Both the position numbers and the translations under genes were made by a program. This document shows positions 18,849 through 28,344 of a DNA stretch of 59,943 bases, piece by piece. Every line of letters starts with the position of its first letter. Position 1 is the stretch's first letter. Below the pieces are notes generated by a model. It was not told the origin of the DNA and ran no database searches. It saw only the letters and a list, made by a program, of their open reading frames with translations. Origin of the DNA: Escherichia coli (GTDB lineage: Bacteria; Pseudomonadota; Gammaproteobacteria; Enterobacterales; Enterobacteriaceae); assembly GCF_011881725.1 (NCBI RefSeq), contig NZ_JAATUR010000031.1, forward strand, positions 1-59,943, given 5' to 3'.

Positions 18849-19730
18849 TTAAAAAGCATACCCAACAGTTAAATAATATGCCCATCCCGTTGAATCTATC
18901 GTGGTCATTTCTCCTTTACTATTAAATGCGTTACTCCCATCATCAAATTGCCCGCCATGATAAAAATAGCGAAGAGTTGCGCCATAACTCCAGTGAGAAT
19001 AAACCAGACTGAGTACATGGGTGGAAACTATTGAGTTATTTGTACGAGAATAAAACTGTTGTTTACCACCTGATTTTTCTTTTAAGTCCGAACCAAAATC
19101 GAAATTAGTAAAACCGACATAATTTAATTTACCACCCAAAAAGGTAGTAATCGGAACAACATATTTTACTTTGAAACGATAACCATCCCATTCATTCTCA
19201 TTAGCAGCATTATAATTGTTTCCTTGATATTTAGCATAGATGTTTGCAGACAACATCATCGGCAGCCCTGTATCAATATCAGTCCCTAATCCCATATACC
19301 AGGTACTCTGACGCTGCCCTTCATTCGTTCCCGCATCGTAGATATAATTATTTGCAAAATACCATTCTTTAAATGGACCAAAACTTAAGTCTAATCCCGT
19401 TAATTTGTCGATACTAAAACGCGGCTCTATTTCCATAAAAAATGGTGAGCCGTTATCCCAAATGCCAATGTCATTATCATTTCCTAAACCAAAAAATTTA
19501 GGTAAATCCGCATAACCATAGAAATCAAACCAATCCACATGAGCCCATGCGCGATATTCTGGATATAGATCTGATCTTTTCTGTGGCCCAAAGCGAGTAG
19601 AATTACTTCCTACTATATTAATACTTTGATGCCACCAGCCAGACAAATATTCATTATCTCCAGAATCGGCAAATGTTACCATGGGCAACAATATAAATGC
19701 TCCTGATAAAAGATATTTTATTTTTTGCAT
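18849..19730 (-). CDS. Tsx-like nucleoside-specific outer-membrane channel
   Basis: 293 residues with a signal peptide ([21 protein letters not shown]) and a C-terminal Phe as expected for BAM-assembled barrels. It is clearly a paralog of Tsx: [58 protein letters not shown] and [16 protein letters not shown] are all recognisable. Tsx admits nucleosides at low concentration. The ATG at 19730 has AAGGAG eight bases before it. Its place among four nucleotidase genes suggests uptake of their products. Confidence 0.9.
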   Translation of the reverse strand: MQKIKYLLSGAFILLPMVTFADSGDNEYLSGWWHQSINIVGSNSTRFGPQKRSDLYPEYRAWAHVDWFDFYGYADLPKFFGLGNDNDIGIWDNGSPFFMEIEPRFSIDKLTGLDLSFGPFKEWYFANNYIYDAGTNEGQRQSTWYMGLGTDIDTGLPMMLSANIYAKYQGNNYNAANENEWDGYRFKVKYVVPITTFLGGKLNYVGFTNFDFGSDLKEKSGGKQQFYSRTNNSIVSTHVLSLVYSHWSYGATLRYFYHGGQFDDGSNAFNSKGEMTTIDSTGWAYYLTVGYAF

Positions 19731-19818
19731 AAGTATAACTCCTTCCACTGAGGCTTATTAAAAATACTATTCCTGTAATAAATAACACACTTCACGATCT
19801 TTAATACTTTGCTATAAT

Positions 19819-19848
19819 ATGATTGAGATATATTAATATCTCAATCAT
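19819..19848. terminator. AT-rich 13-bp perfect inverted repeat between nucleotidase 2 and the Tsx-like gene
   Basis: ATGATTGAGATAT, a 4-base loop, and ATATCTCAATCAT form a perfect hairpin 30 bases after the stop of nucleotidase 2. No U-run follows. It could be a terminator or mRNA-stabilising hairpin, or an operator of the downstream Tsx-like gene. Confidence 0.45.
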
Positions 19849-19876
19849 AACTGATGCTACTGCGAATTCATTGACT

Positions 19877-21439
19877 CTATTTAGCTGCGCTTACATCAAC
19901 TACTCTCATTTCAAGATCAGGTTTTAATGGACTATGCGCCTTAATATAATCAATAATCGATTCTGCAGAGGTGGTGCTGCTAATAGTTTTGACATTCCTT
20001 CCTTTTAAGAAGGTCTCAAATCCATCGCCACCTGTCGCACAAAATGAGTGTGTAGCAACACGATATGTTTTCGTTGGATCTATTGGTTGATTATTAATAG
20101 TGAATTTAATAATCCGTTCCCCTAAAGGTTTTTTACTATCGTATTCAACATGAACGCTTTTTGATACTTGTAAAATTCCATTAGTGAGATTAGTTGCGTG
20201 AACCATTAAATCGATAAGTTCCTTTCCGGTAAGATCCATCTCAACAAGTTCATTATTAAATGGGAAGGTAGTAATTACATCACCATACGTTAAATTCCCT
20301 TGAGGGAAATCAGCACGCAACCCGCCACTGTTTTGTAATCCTATAACTGCGTCTGGTGCTTTAGCCATCATTGCATCAAGGACTAAATTACCAACAGGCG
20401 ATGATTCACCGTAAGAACGAGTAAGTGGCGCAGCTGTTGTCCCAATAACCTGATTAGTGATACTTTTCAACTTAGCATTCCACTTATCAATTCTGGCCTG
20501 GACTTTGGGATCGGGTTTATATTCGTCAGCAAATACTGTGATTAATTTACCATCATAGCCATCAATTTTTTTAGTCTTAGGATTAAAATCTAATACTAAT
20601 TTACCAATATCAGTACCATACGCATCCGTTGAAACAACGAGTGTGTCGTTAACCTTAATTGGCTCTGGCGTCCCCACATGAGCATGTCCTGTGATTAAAA
20701 CATCAATACCCTTAAATTTCTTTGCGGTATCGATATCGGCTTGCAGCATTCTGGCGACATCTTTATTTCCATAGCTTGATTGCCGTGCAGGCGTACCTTC
20801 GTGGATAAGAAGCACGATGATATCAACTTTACCCTTTAACGCATCAAGCCCTTTTTGAATATAAGGCACTTCATCACGCGCTTCTGAACCAGCGTAAGCC
20901 TTAGCCGCAACGGTGTCATAAAATGCAAATTTTTGATGTATCCCAATTACACCAATTTTTGTGCCATTTCTTTCGACAATCGTCCAGGGTTTATTCCAGA
21001 CAGGTTTATTACTGTTGGTATAAAAAACATTACCCAACAAAACCGGGAAGTTCGCTTTTGATAACTGCTTAACCATATTGTCGACGCCATGGTCAAATTC
21101 ATGGTTCCCCACCGACACCGCATCAAAAGGCATGGTATTCATAATGTCAATAATTGCTTCACCTTTGGTCAGGGTGCTGATATATGGCCCAGTAAAGTAA
21201 TCCCCCGCATCAAAGAAAAATACATCTTTGCTCTTTTTCCTGGCATCATTCACGATGGTTGCGATATTAGCAAAGCCACCTACTGCACGTTCCTTATCGA
21301 CGAAGGGGAGTTTTCCGGGAGAAACATGAGCATGTAAATCGTTGGTATAATAGATAGTCACATCCTTCGCATTAACTGGCGAAACTAACGCTGCGGACAA
21401 ACATAATGTAATCAGACTAAACTTTGTTTTTATCTTCAT
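19877..21439 (-). CDS. Periplasmic 5'-nucleotidase/UshA-like metallophosphoesterase, paralog 2
   Basis: 520 residues with a signal peptide (cleavage after PVNA). All metal-site motifs are intact: Asp34/His36 in [24 protein letters not shown] and GHAHVG, then the nucleotide-binding domain with GESSPVGN, NSGGLR and CATGGDGF. It is closest to paralog 3 (both share STDAY and the CA[ST]GGDG[FY] end) and less like paralogs 1 and 4. The ATG at 21439 follows GAAAGGGATTGGTT, nearly the same leader as paralog 1. Substrate preference cannot be read from sequence. Confidence 0.88.
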   Translation of the reverse strand: MKIKTKFSLITLCLSAALVSPVNAKDVTIYYTNDLHAHVSPGKLPFVDKERAVGGFANIATIVNDARKKSKDVFFFDAGDYFTGPYISTLTKGEAIIDIMNTMPFDAVSVGNHEFDHGVDNMVKQLSKANFPVLLGNVFYTNSNKPVWNKPWTIVERNGTKIGVIGIHQKFAFYDTVAAKAYAGSEARDEVPYIQKGLDALKGKVDIIVLLIHEGTPARQSSYGNKDVARMLQADIDTAKKFKGIDVLITGHAHVGTPEPIKVNDTLVVSTDAYGTDIGKLVLDFNPKTKKIDGYDGKLITVFADEYKPDPKVQARIDKWNAKLKSITNQVIGTTAAPLTRSYGESSPVGNLVLDAMMAKAPDAVIGLQNSGGLRADFPQGNLTYGDVITTFPFNNELVEMDLTGKELIDLMVHATNLTNGILQVSKSVHVEYDSKKPLGERIIKFTINNQPIDPTKTYRVATHSFCATGGDGFETFLKGRNVKTISSTTSAESIIDYIKAHSPLKPDLEMRVVDVSAAK

Positions 21440-21483
21440 AACCAATCCCTTTCGGTTTTATGAAAAATACAGTGTTTTATTAA

Positions 21484-21509
21484 AGGGCTTATATGGGTAA
21501 ATAAGCCCT
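21484..21509. terminator. 9-bp hairpin between nucleotidases 3 and 2
   Basis: AGGGCTTAT, an 8-base loop, and ATAAGCCCT form a perfect stem 20 bases after the stop of nucleotidase 3. A T-rich tail is present on the plus-strand side, a weaker one on the minus-strand side. It may act as a partial terminator between paralogs. Confidence 0.5.
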
Positions 21510-21529
21510 ATTTTATTTTTATCTATAAC

Positions 21530-23098
21530 TCAATTTTTGCTATTCGTATTTGCAATATCTGTAACACGTTTAGTTTCATCAGGAGTGACAATATCATGTT
21601 CTTTAAAATAACTAATCAATGCTCCAGAATTAGAGCTTCCAGGTATTGTTTTACGATTTTTGCCCGTGACAAACGCCTGATAACCATCACCCCCACTGGC
21701 ACAAAATGAGTTTGTGACGACGCGATACGTTTTGCTGTCCTGAATTGTTTTCCCATCGATAGTAAAGGAAATGATTCTTTCATTTAATGGCTTTTTGCTG
21801 TTGTAAGTCACTTTTACATTTTTCGAAACCTGCAATGCACCATTTGTAAGATTAGTTGCATGAATCATGAGAGATATTAAATCTTTACCCGTTAGATCCA
21901 TCTCAACCAGTTCGTCATTAAATGGATAAGTGCTGATTACATCACCAAACGTAACCTCCCCTTTAGGTATATCAGCGCGGAGACCACCACTATTCTGGAA
22001 GCCAACAACAGCATCGGTTGATTGTGCCATTGTCGCATCCAGCATCAAGTTTCCAAGCGGGGATGATTCTCCATAAGAGCGTGTCAATACATTCGCTGAG
22101 TGACCAATAACCTGGCTGGTAATTGTTTTAAGTTTTTTCTCCCACTTATCAATTTCTTTTTGTACATTAGGATCTGGTTTATATTGATCAGCAAAAAGAG
22201 TAATTAATTTACCGTTATAACTTTCGATTTTTTTCGTTTCGGGGTTAAAGTTCAGTACTAATTTACCTAAATCAGTTGCATAGGCATCGGTAGACACGAT
22301 TAAAGTATTATTAGCTTTAAGCGGTACAGGTGTACCAACATGTGCGTGACCAGTGATGAGTACGTCTATGCCATCAACTTTTTTAGCGGTATCAATATCG
22401 GCCTGAAGCAAACGAGCAACATCACTATTACCAAAACTAGATTGTCTACCCGGAACACCTTCGTGAGCAAGTAATACAATTAGATCAACATGTTTTGCTT
22501 TTAACTCTGCAATAGATTGTTTTAACTCTGGTACTTCATCTCTGGCTTCAACATCTTCAATCATTTTTGCCGCAATGGTATCGTAAAAAGCAAACCGGCT
22601 ATGCATGCCAATAACGCCAATTTTTAAATTGTTTTTCTCAATGATCGTCCACGGTCTATCAATGACCCGCTTATCGCTATTTTTATAATAAACATTATTT
22701 AACAATACGGGGAAATTCGTGATTTTAGCTAATTGAGCGACCATGTTAGGTGTACCATGATCAAACTCATGATTACCCACAGAGACTGCATCATAGGGCA
22801 TAGTGTTTAAGATATCGACTATAGCTTCGCCTTTCGTCAATATACTAATATATGGCCCTGTAAAGTAATCTCCGGCATCAAAGAAGAAAACATTTTTATC
22901 ATTTTTTTTTGCTTGATTGACAATACCAGCAATAGTTGCAAATCCCCCAACGGGACGACTTTTATCCACAACTGTATTAATCCATGGATTAACATGTGCA
23001 TGTAAGTCGTTAGTATAAAAAAGAGTAATTTCTTCCGCAAATAATCCTTGTGAAAAAAACAGAGAAGATATTACTGGTATTAGTAATTTTTTACGCAT
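21530..23098 (-). CDS. Periplasmic 5'-nucleotidase/UshA-like metallophosphoesterase, paralog 3
   Basis: 522 residues with a signal peptide (cleavage after GLFA). The metal-binding motifs [24 protein letters not shown] and GHAHVG and the C-terminal GESSPLGN, NSGGLR and CASGGDGY are intact. It pairs with paralog 2. Two homopolymers lie in its coding region: seven T in the signal peptide (23053-23059, in frame) and eight A near codon 65 (22902-22909, in frame). Either could change by slippage and switch the gene off. It is the most AT-rich of the set. Confidence 0.87.
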   Translation of the reverse strand: MRKKLLIPVISSLFFSQGLFAEEITLFYTNDLHAHVNPWINTVVDKSRPVGGFATIAGIVNQAKKNDKNVFFFDAGDYFTGPYISILTKGEAIVDILNTMPYDAVSVGNHEFDHGTPNMVAQLAKITNFPVLLNNVYYKNSDKRVIDRPWTIIEKNNLKIGVIGMHSRFAFYDTIAAKMIEDVEARDEVPELKQSIAELKAKHVDLIVLLAHEGVPGRQSSFGNSDVARLLQADIDTAKKVDGIDVLITGHAHVGTPVPLKANNTLIVSTDAYATDLGKLVLNFNPETKKIESYNGKLITLFADQYKPDPNVQKEIDKWEKKLKTITSQVIGHSANVLTRSYGESSPLGNLMLDATMAQSTDAVVGFQNSGGLRADIPKGEVTFGDVISTYPFNDELVEMDLTGKDLISLMIHATNLTNGALQVSKNVKVTYNSKKPLNERIISFTIDGKTIQDSKTYRVVTNSFCASGGDGYQAFVTGKNRKTIPGSSNSGALISYFKEHDIVTPDETKRVTDIANTNSKN

Positions 23099-23266
23099 TA
23101 TAGATACCTTTTTTATTTAAAATGATACCTGTCACCACCTACCCTGGAGATGGTTAAGGAATAATAATAAATTTATTTTAAAAATCACCTCTAAAGATAA
23201 TAAATATACTGTGAGTTCTATTTATTAATAGATACCGTAATAAAGAACACAATACATCACACGTAT

Positions 23267-24824
23267 TTATTTCTTCACATCCGCAACACGCATACCGTTA
23301 AGTTGTTCATCCGTAATAGCATTACCCGCCTTGAAATAATCCACCACTGCATGGTAGACATAATAACCGCCCGTTGTGTTGCGCGCTTTACCCTCAGTAA
23401 ATGTGGTAAAACCATCGCCGCCATCAGCAAGGAAGCTTTGAGTAGCAATATGGTAAATCGTTGCATCCTCAATCGGCTTATTATTAAGCGTAAGCTCGAC
23501 GACTCGCTGACCGATTGGTTTACTGCTGTCGTACTTCATTTCCATGCCTTTAGATACTTGCAAAACACCATTACTCAGGCTGGCTCCGTGCTCCATCAAA
23601 CTGCGTAATTGTTTACCAGTGAGATCCATCGTGGTCAGTTCATTAGGGAACGGAAACGTACTGATGACTCCCCCCATCGTAATTGCGCCCGCCGGGATCT
23701 CATTGCGGATACCGCCAGAGTTGGTTAATGCTAACTGTGTATCTTTACCCGCTGCTGCCAGCAAAGCATCAGCAGCCAGGTTTCCCAGTGACGCGGATTC
23801 ACCATAAGCGCGCGTTAATTCAACTGGCGACTGTGCTACGGTTTGTTGCACAATTTCATCAAGTTTCTTATTCCAGCCATCAATAACTGACTTCGTTTGT
23901 GGGTCGGGTTTCCACTCATCTGCATAAATGGTTTTCAGCTCAAAATTTTTCATCGTAAAGTGATGCGGTTTATCTTTGTAATCCAGCACCAGTTTTCCGA
24001 CATCAATACCACCACTGTCAGTTGACAGAATCAGTGTATTACCAACTTTAATCGGCTCCGGTGTACCAACATGCGCATGTCCGGTAATCAGAATATCCAA
24101 TCCTTTTACCTGTCCTGCAGTCTGAATATCTTTATCCAGCGCACGACGCACATCAGTACTCCCCATACTAGATTGACGAGCTGGCACGCCCTCATGGACC
24201 AGCAACACGGTCAAATCAACTTTACCTTTTAGCTCGTCGATATAATGTTGCAGCCATTTAATTTCATCCCTGGCTTCAATACCTACACGTGTCGCTGCGG
24301 AAACAGTATCATTAAATGCAAATACACCGTGTAAACCTATTACACCGATTTTCACACCGTCTTTCTCAATGATGGTATAAGGTTTATCCCACAATGTTCT
24401 GCTGCTATTCTGATAAAATATATTCCCCTGCACAATTGGGAATTTCGCCTGACTAAGCTGTAATAAAGTATTGTCCCAGCCATGGTCGAATTCATGATTT
24501 CCCATTGTCACAGCATCAAATGGCATGGTATTCATGATATCAATAATTGCTTTGCCCTTTGTGAGGCTACTAATATATGGTCCGGTAAAATAATCCCCGG
24601 CATCAAAAAACCATGTTGCCTTATTTTTTTCTTTTTCCTGTTTTACCAGTGTGGTGATGTTTGCCCAGCCACCAATATCCCGTTTGCCGTCAGCAATCCA
24701 TGGTACTTTATAAGGTTCCACATGCGCATGGAGATCATTGGTATAAATAATCGTGACATCCTTTGCACCGGAAAAAAAATGGTAATGCTAACAGAATGCC
24801 CGCAGTAATTATTTTTATCTTCAT
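23267..24824 (-). pseudogene. UshA-like nucleotidase paralog 4, frameshifted in the signal peptide
   Basis: An ATG at 24824 with AAGGAA before it starts a signal peptide ([17 protein letters not shown]) that runs into eight T (24772-24779). With eight, the frame ends at codon 30; with seven it would continue as [16 protein letters not shown] into a full 518-residue enzyme like its paralogs. The rest ([37 protein letters not shown]) is intact. The open frame from the GTG at 24721 would lack both the signal peptide and the first metal ligands. It is closest to paralog 1. It may be a pseudogene, a phase-variable gene or a sequencing error. Confidence 0.85.
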
Positions 24825-24883
24825 AACCCGTTCCTTTCAGTTATATAAAGATTTGTTACTTTACGTTTTGAAAAGTTTCTTTA

Positions 24884-24899
24884 TGTGAGTATGCTCACA
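24884..24899. promoter_or_regulatory. Near-perfect CRP (cAMP receptor protein) site
   Basis: TGTGAGTATGCTCACA has both consensus half-sites, TGTGA and TCACA, at the standard 6-base spacing. It lies in the 132-base divergent region, centred about 67 bases before the nucleotidase 4 start and about 65 bases before the zinc-ribbon gene, so it could serve either. CRP control is usual for nucleoside uptake genes such as tsx. Confidence 0.8.
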
Positions 24900-24956
24900 C
24901 AACCTATCAATAGTTATGGGGCAGAATCAGCGACCTCTTGAAATCGTTGGTGGCTT

Positions 24957-26087
24957 ATGTCGACACTATTTACAATTAATACCTGCAAAACGTTTGGTTG
25001 TCCCAATTTAGGGTTACCAACATCTGCTGATTATAGTTGGCCAGATTATAGGCTGGGATATCCAGCATTACACTGTCAGGCATGTGGGAGTTACCCTCCT
25101 CTGTTTGATGGACAACAATTTCGTGATTGGCTATCGACATACTTAACCGCGTATGCCTGTAAAAGCGGTCTTTTTTGTCCTGTATGTTACAGCAAAGAAA
25201 TTATTTGCTATGGCCATAATCCACAGGGAACACAGCGCATTCAGTGTCGCGTCTGCAAAAAAGTCTGGACGCCAAAACAACTTTTACAGAGGGAAATAGC
25301 CCCACCAGATCGAATTGAAACGGTTCCTCTTATTGTGCCTTTTCAAGGAAAGAGCGCGGGCCAGAAACTGTATGTTTTGCTCACCTTTGATACCGCGCGA
25401 GGCAATATTCTTCACCTCTCCACTAATTTTACTGAGCATCCGATCGGGGAAACGTTGCGTTATCGTTGGAAAGGACATGTTGAGCCTGATTTGCATCATA
25501 GTGACATCGTACAACTCGTTGATATGCGCAATACACAATTTCTAAGTCGTAGTCAGTTCGATGAAATTCAGTATGGAAGTGCTGTGCTCAAACGCAATGC
25601 CAGAGGTGCGATTCTGCGTCCGGTTATCGCTACTCACGGGCATTTTCGTTTACTGAGCATCCTATATCCAGAGGTGAAGATACACGTCATTTCGCATGAA
25701 TGCTTTATAAGAGGTGCAGCCATTACTGCCTGGGCAGAGCAATTTCGTCAACGGCAGGGGGAGCTCTGGTTTGTAGAAGAGGAAATAAATGACAGTGACA
25801 TTAATACGCCGTGGTTTCTTCAGGGAGTAACGTATCATGGCTGGTGGAAAAATCAGTGGCAACTGTGGGTGCAAGAAAAGAATCGTAAAATGACCTGCCC
25901 ATTAACTGGTGGAGATAATACTAATGCTAAAACGCTCTCTTTAGCAGCCAGCAGGCGCTTTATCCACTCGATGCAAACAGCGCTTACCCACAGTGCTCAA
26001 TTATCAGCAAGGAGTGTAACGCAAATACTGCTTTCCCAGGTACAGAGTTACAATACTAAACTTACAACAACTACTTCTGATCATTAA
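24957..26087 (+). CDS. Uncharacterised protein with IS1 InsA-like zinc ribbons
   Basis: 376 residues, divergent from the nucleotidase cluster. The first ~115 residues carry paired cysteines: CKTFGC, CQAC, then FCPVC...IQCRVCKKVW, the last closely resembling the zinc ribbon of IS1 InsA (CPSC...CSHCRKTW). After this comes a ~250-residue domain that I do not recognise, with acidic and histidine-rich stretches (ATHGHFR, VISHECF, FVEEEINDSD). It could be a DNA-binding regulator derived from a transposase or a transposase remnant; no terminal repeats are evident. The ribosome site is weak (GGTGG). A hairpin terminator follows. Confidence 0.7.
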   Translation: MSTLFTINTCKTFGCPNLGLPTSADYSWPDYRLGYPALHCQACGSYPPLFDGQQFRDWLSTYLTAYACKSGLFCPVCYSKEIICYGHNPQGTQRIQCRVCKKVWTPKQLLQREIAPPDRIETVPLIVPFQGKSAGQKLYVLLTFDTARGNILHLSTNFTEHPIGETLRYRWKGHVEPDLHHSDIVQLVDMRNTQFLSRSQFDEIQYGSAVLKRNARGAILRPVIATHGHFRLLSILYPEVKIHVISHECFIRGAAITAWAEQFRQRQGELWFVEEEINDSDINTPWFLQGVTYHGWWKNQWQLWVQEKNRKMTCPLTGGDNTNAKTLSLAASRRFIHSMQTALTHSAQLSARSVTQILLSQVQSYNTKLTTTTSDH

Positions 26088-26158
26088 TATCTGCCTGAAT
26101 CTCATCTGCAATAAGGCACCGACCTACGTTCGTATAACGCAAAAAAGAACATCAGGCT

Positions 26159-26185
26159 GCCGTAATGACAACTTACGGCCTTTCT
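26159..26185 (+). terminator. Terminator after the zinc-ribbon gene
   Basis: GCCGTAA and TTACGGC form a 7-bp stem with a 7-base loop followed by CTTTCT, about 70 bases after the stop codon. Confidence 0.6.
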
Positions 26186-26198
26186 GTATCTGATAGAC

Positions 26199-26231
26199 AA
26201 AAAAGCCCTACCATAAAACGGCAAGGCTTTT
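26199..26231 (-). terminator. Terminator of the hemA-kdsA operon
   Basis: On the minus strand AAGCCTTGCC and GGTAGGGCTT pair over 10 bp with two G-U wobbles, followed by six T. It lies about 18 bases after the kdsA stop. Confidence 0.85.
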
Positions 26232-26248
26232 GATTTTAAAACAAAAAA

Positions 26249-27112
<864 letters not shown>

Positions 27113-27138
27113 TTAATCTTAAGTAAAATGTCGATTAA

Positions 27139-27948
27139 TTAATGCAGCACAATATTTTTATGCGCGATGTTATTAATTTGCGCACGGATCATTTCGCTGA
27201 TCGGGTCTTCCGGACACTGTTCAACGAAATAATTTAAATCATTCAACGCAACGTGTTCGCAATCCAGTTGCGCGTAAATCAACCCACGATCGCGAATTTC
27301 ATACGGATCTTCCGGGTTAAATTGTAATAAGGCCTCGCTGGTGCGTAATGCCAGTTCCATCTGGTTTTCCTCCATCAGCGACGCTTTCAGCGTATCCAAC
27401 AGTTTACGGATAACCTCAATGTTGTCGGCTTCATCCAGATCTTCATAAAACAGTTCAGCAGACGGGCTGATATTTCCCTTTAACCACACATCCAGCATAT
27501 GTTCGCTTAACGATTCGCCGTTAAAAGGGTTAATCAGCCAGATTTCGCCGTCCGGGCATTCTATGCGCAATATAAGTTGCGTCGGGAATATCACCGGCAA
27601 TAGCGGCAAATCGAGACGATTAGCAACCCACAATAAAACGGCGCCTAACGATACCGCACTGCCCTGCCGATTTTTTAACACATGGTCCAGCCATAATGCA
27701 TCGGAAAGACGATAAACACCGCGTGAGGCTTTAAATCCCCAGTCGCCGTAAAACAGCGCGATCAGTTTTTCCAGTTGCTCTTCTAAAGGGAGCAGCTGGC
27801 TAATTTCTTCCTTCGCCAGACTAACGAGACGCTCCAGTTCGTCGTAAACATCTTGCGAGGGAAAATCGCGGCGGATTGCTTCGCAAGCCAGGATCATGCC
27901 TTCGCACAGTGGCGCTTTATTAAATTCGAAATCAGCTAACGATCTCAT
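27139..27948 (-). CDS. sirB1: Transglutaminase-like/TPR protein SirB1
   Basis: 269 residues, formerly ychA. A transglutaminase-like N-terminal half (LVSLAKEEISQLLPLEEQLEKL, GSAVSLGAVLLWVANRLDLPLLPV, with no classical catalytic cysteine visible) precedes a TPR-like C-terminus (LALRTSEALLQFNPEDPYEIRDRGLIYAQL). Named from a Salmonella screen for invasion regulation; its biochemical function is unknown. It lies 3 bases after sirB2 and 35 bases before kdsA. Confidence 0.93.
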   Translation of the reverse strand: MRSLADFEFNKAPLCEGMILACEAIRRDFPSQDVYDELERLVSLAKEEISQLLPLEEQLEKLIALFYGDWGFKASRGVYRLSDALWLDHVLKNRQGSAVSLGAVLLWVANRLDLPLLPVIFPTQLILRIECPDGEIWLINPFNGESLSEHMLDVWLKGNISPSAELFYEDLDEADNIEVIRKLLDTLKASLMEENQMELALRTSEALLQFNPEDPYEIRDRGLIYAQLDCEHVALNDLNYFVEQCPEDPISEMIRAQINNIAHKNIVLH

Positions 27949-27951
27949 GAC

Positions 27952-28344
27952 TTACCCCAGTAACGGTACTTTTGTGGTGGCGAGTTTAATGATGATGTAC
28001 AGCACCACCAGCGCCAGCGGGAAGGCAATTACGCGCGCCTGCTGACTGTGCATTCGACGATAATCGAGTGCAATAAAACCCAAAACAATATAAATGATAA
28101 CTCCAAACAGCTTTTCAGTCAGCCATTCAGCCTGCCCGGAAAATGGCAGGATGTGCGCTTTAGCCATCAGCGCGATACCGCTAAGCAATAACACCGTGTC
28201 GACAACCGGCGGCACAATACGCGTCCAACGAGCGAATGCCTGTGGATGCCCCTGGTAACGTAGCCAGAATCGTAGGGTTAATAGCCCAACAGAAAGCGCG
28301 ATGCTAATGATATGAACGCTAAGTAGCGTAGTAAAACTTATCAT
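27952..28344 (-). CDS. sirB2: SirB2 family inner-membrane protein
   Basis: 130 residues with about four hydrophobic helices, formerly ychQ. Recognisable by LRFWLRYQGHP and WTRIVPPVVDTVLLLSGIALM. The function is unknown. It overlaps prmC by 4 bases (ATGA) and sits 3 bases from sirB1, so it is translated as part of the hemA-prfA-prmC-sirB2-sirB1-kdsA message. Confidence 0.93.
   Translation of the reverse strand: MISFTTLLSVHIISIALSVGLLTLRFWLRYQGHPQAFARWTRIVPPVVDTVLLLSGIALMAKAHILPFSGQAEWLTEKLFGVIIYIVLGFIALDYRRMHSQQARVIAFPLALVVLYIIIKLATTKVPLLG

Noticed and set aside
26088..26248. Search for ldr/rdl toxin-antitoxin repeats next to kdsA
   Set aside because: No Ldr-like peptide or long direct repeats are visible; only two terminator hairpins are present.
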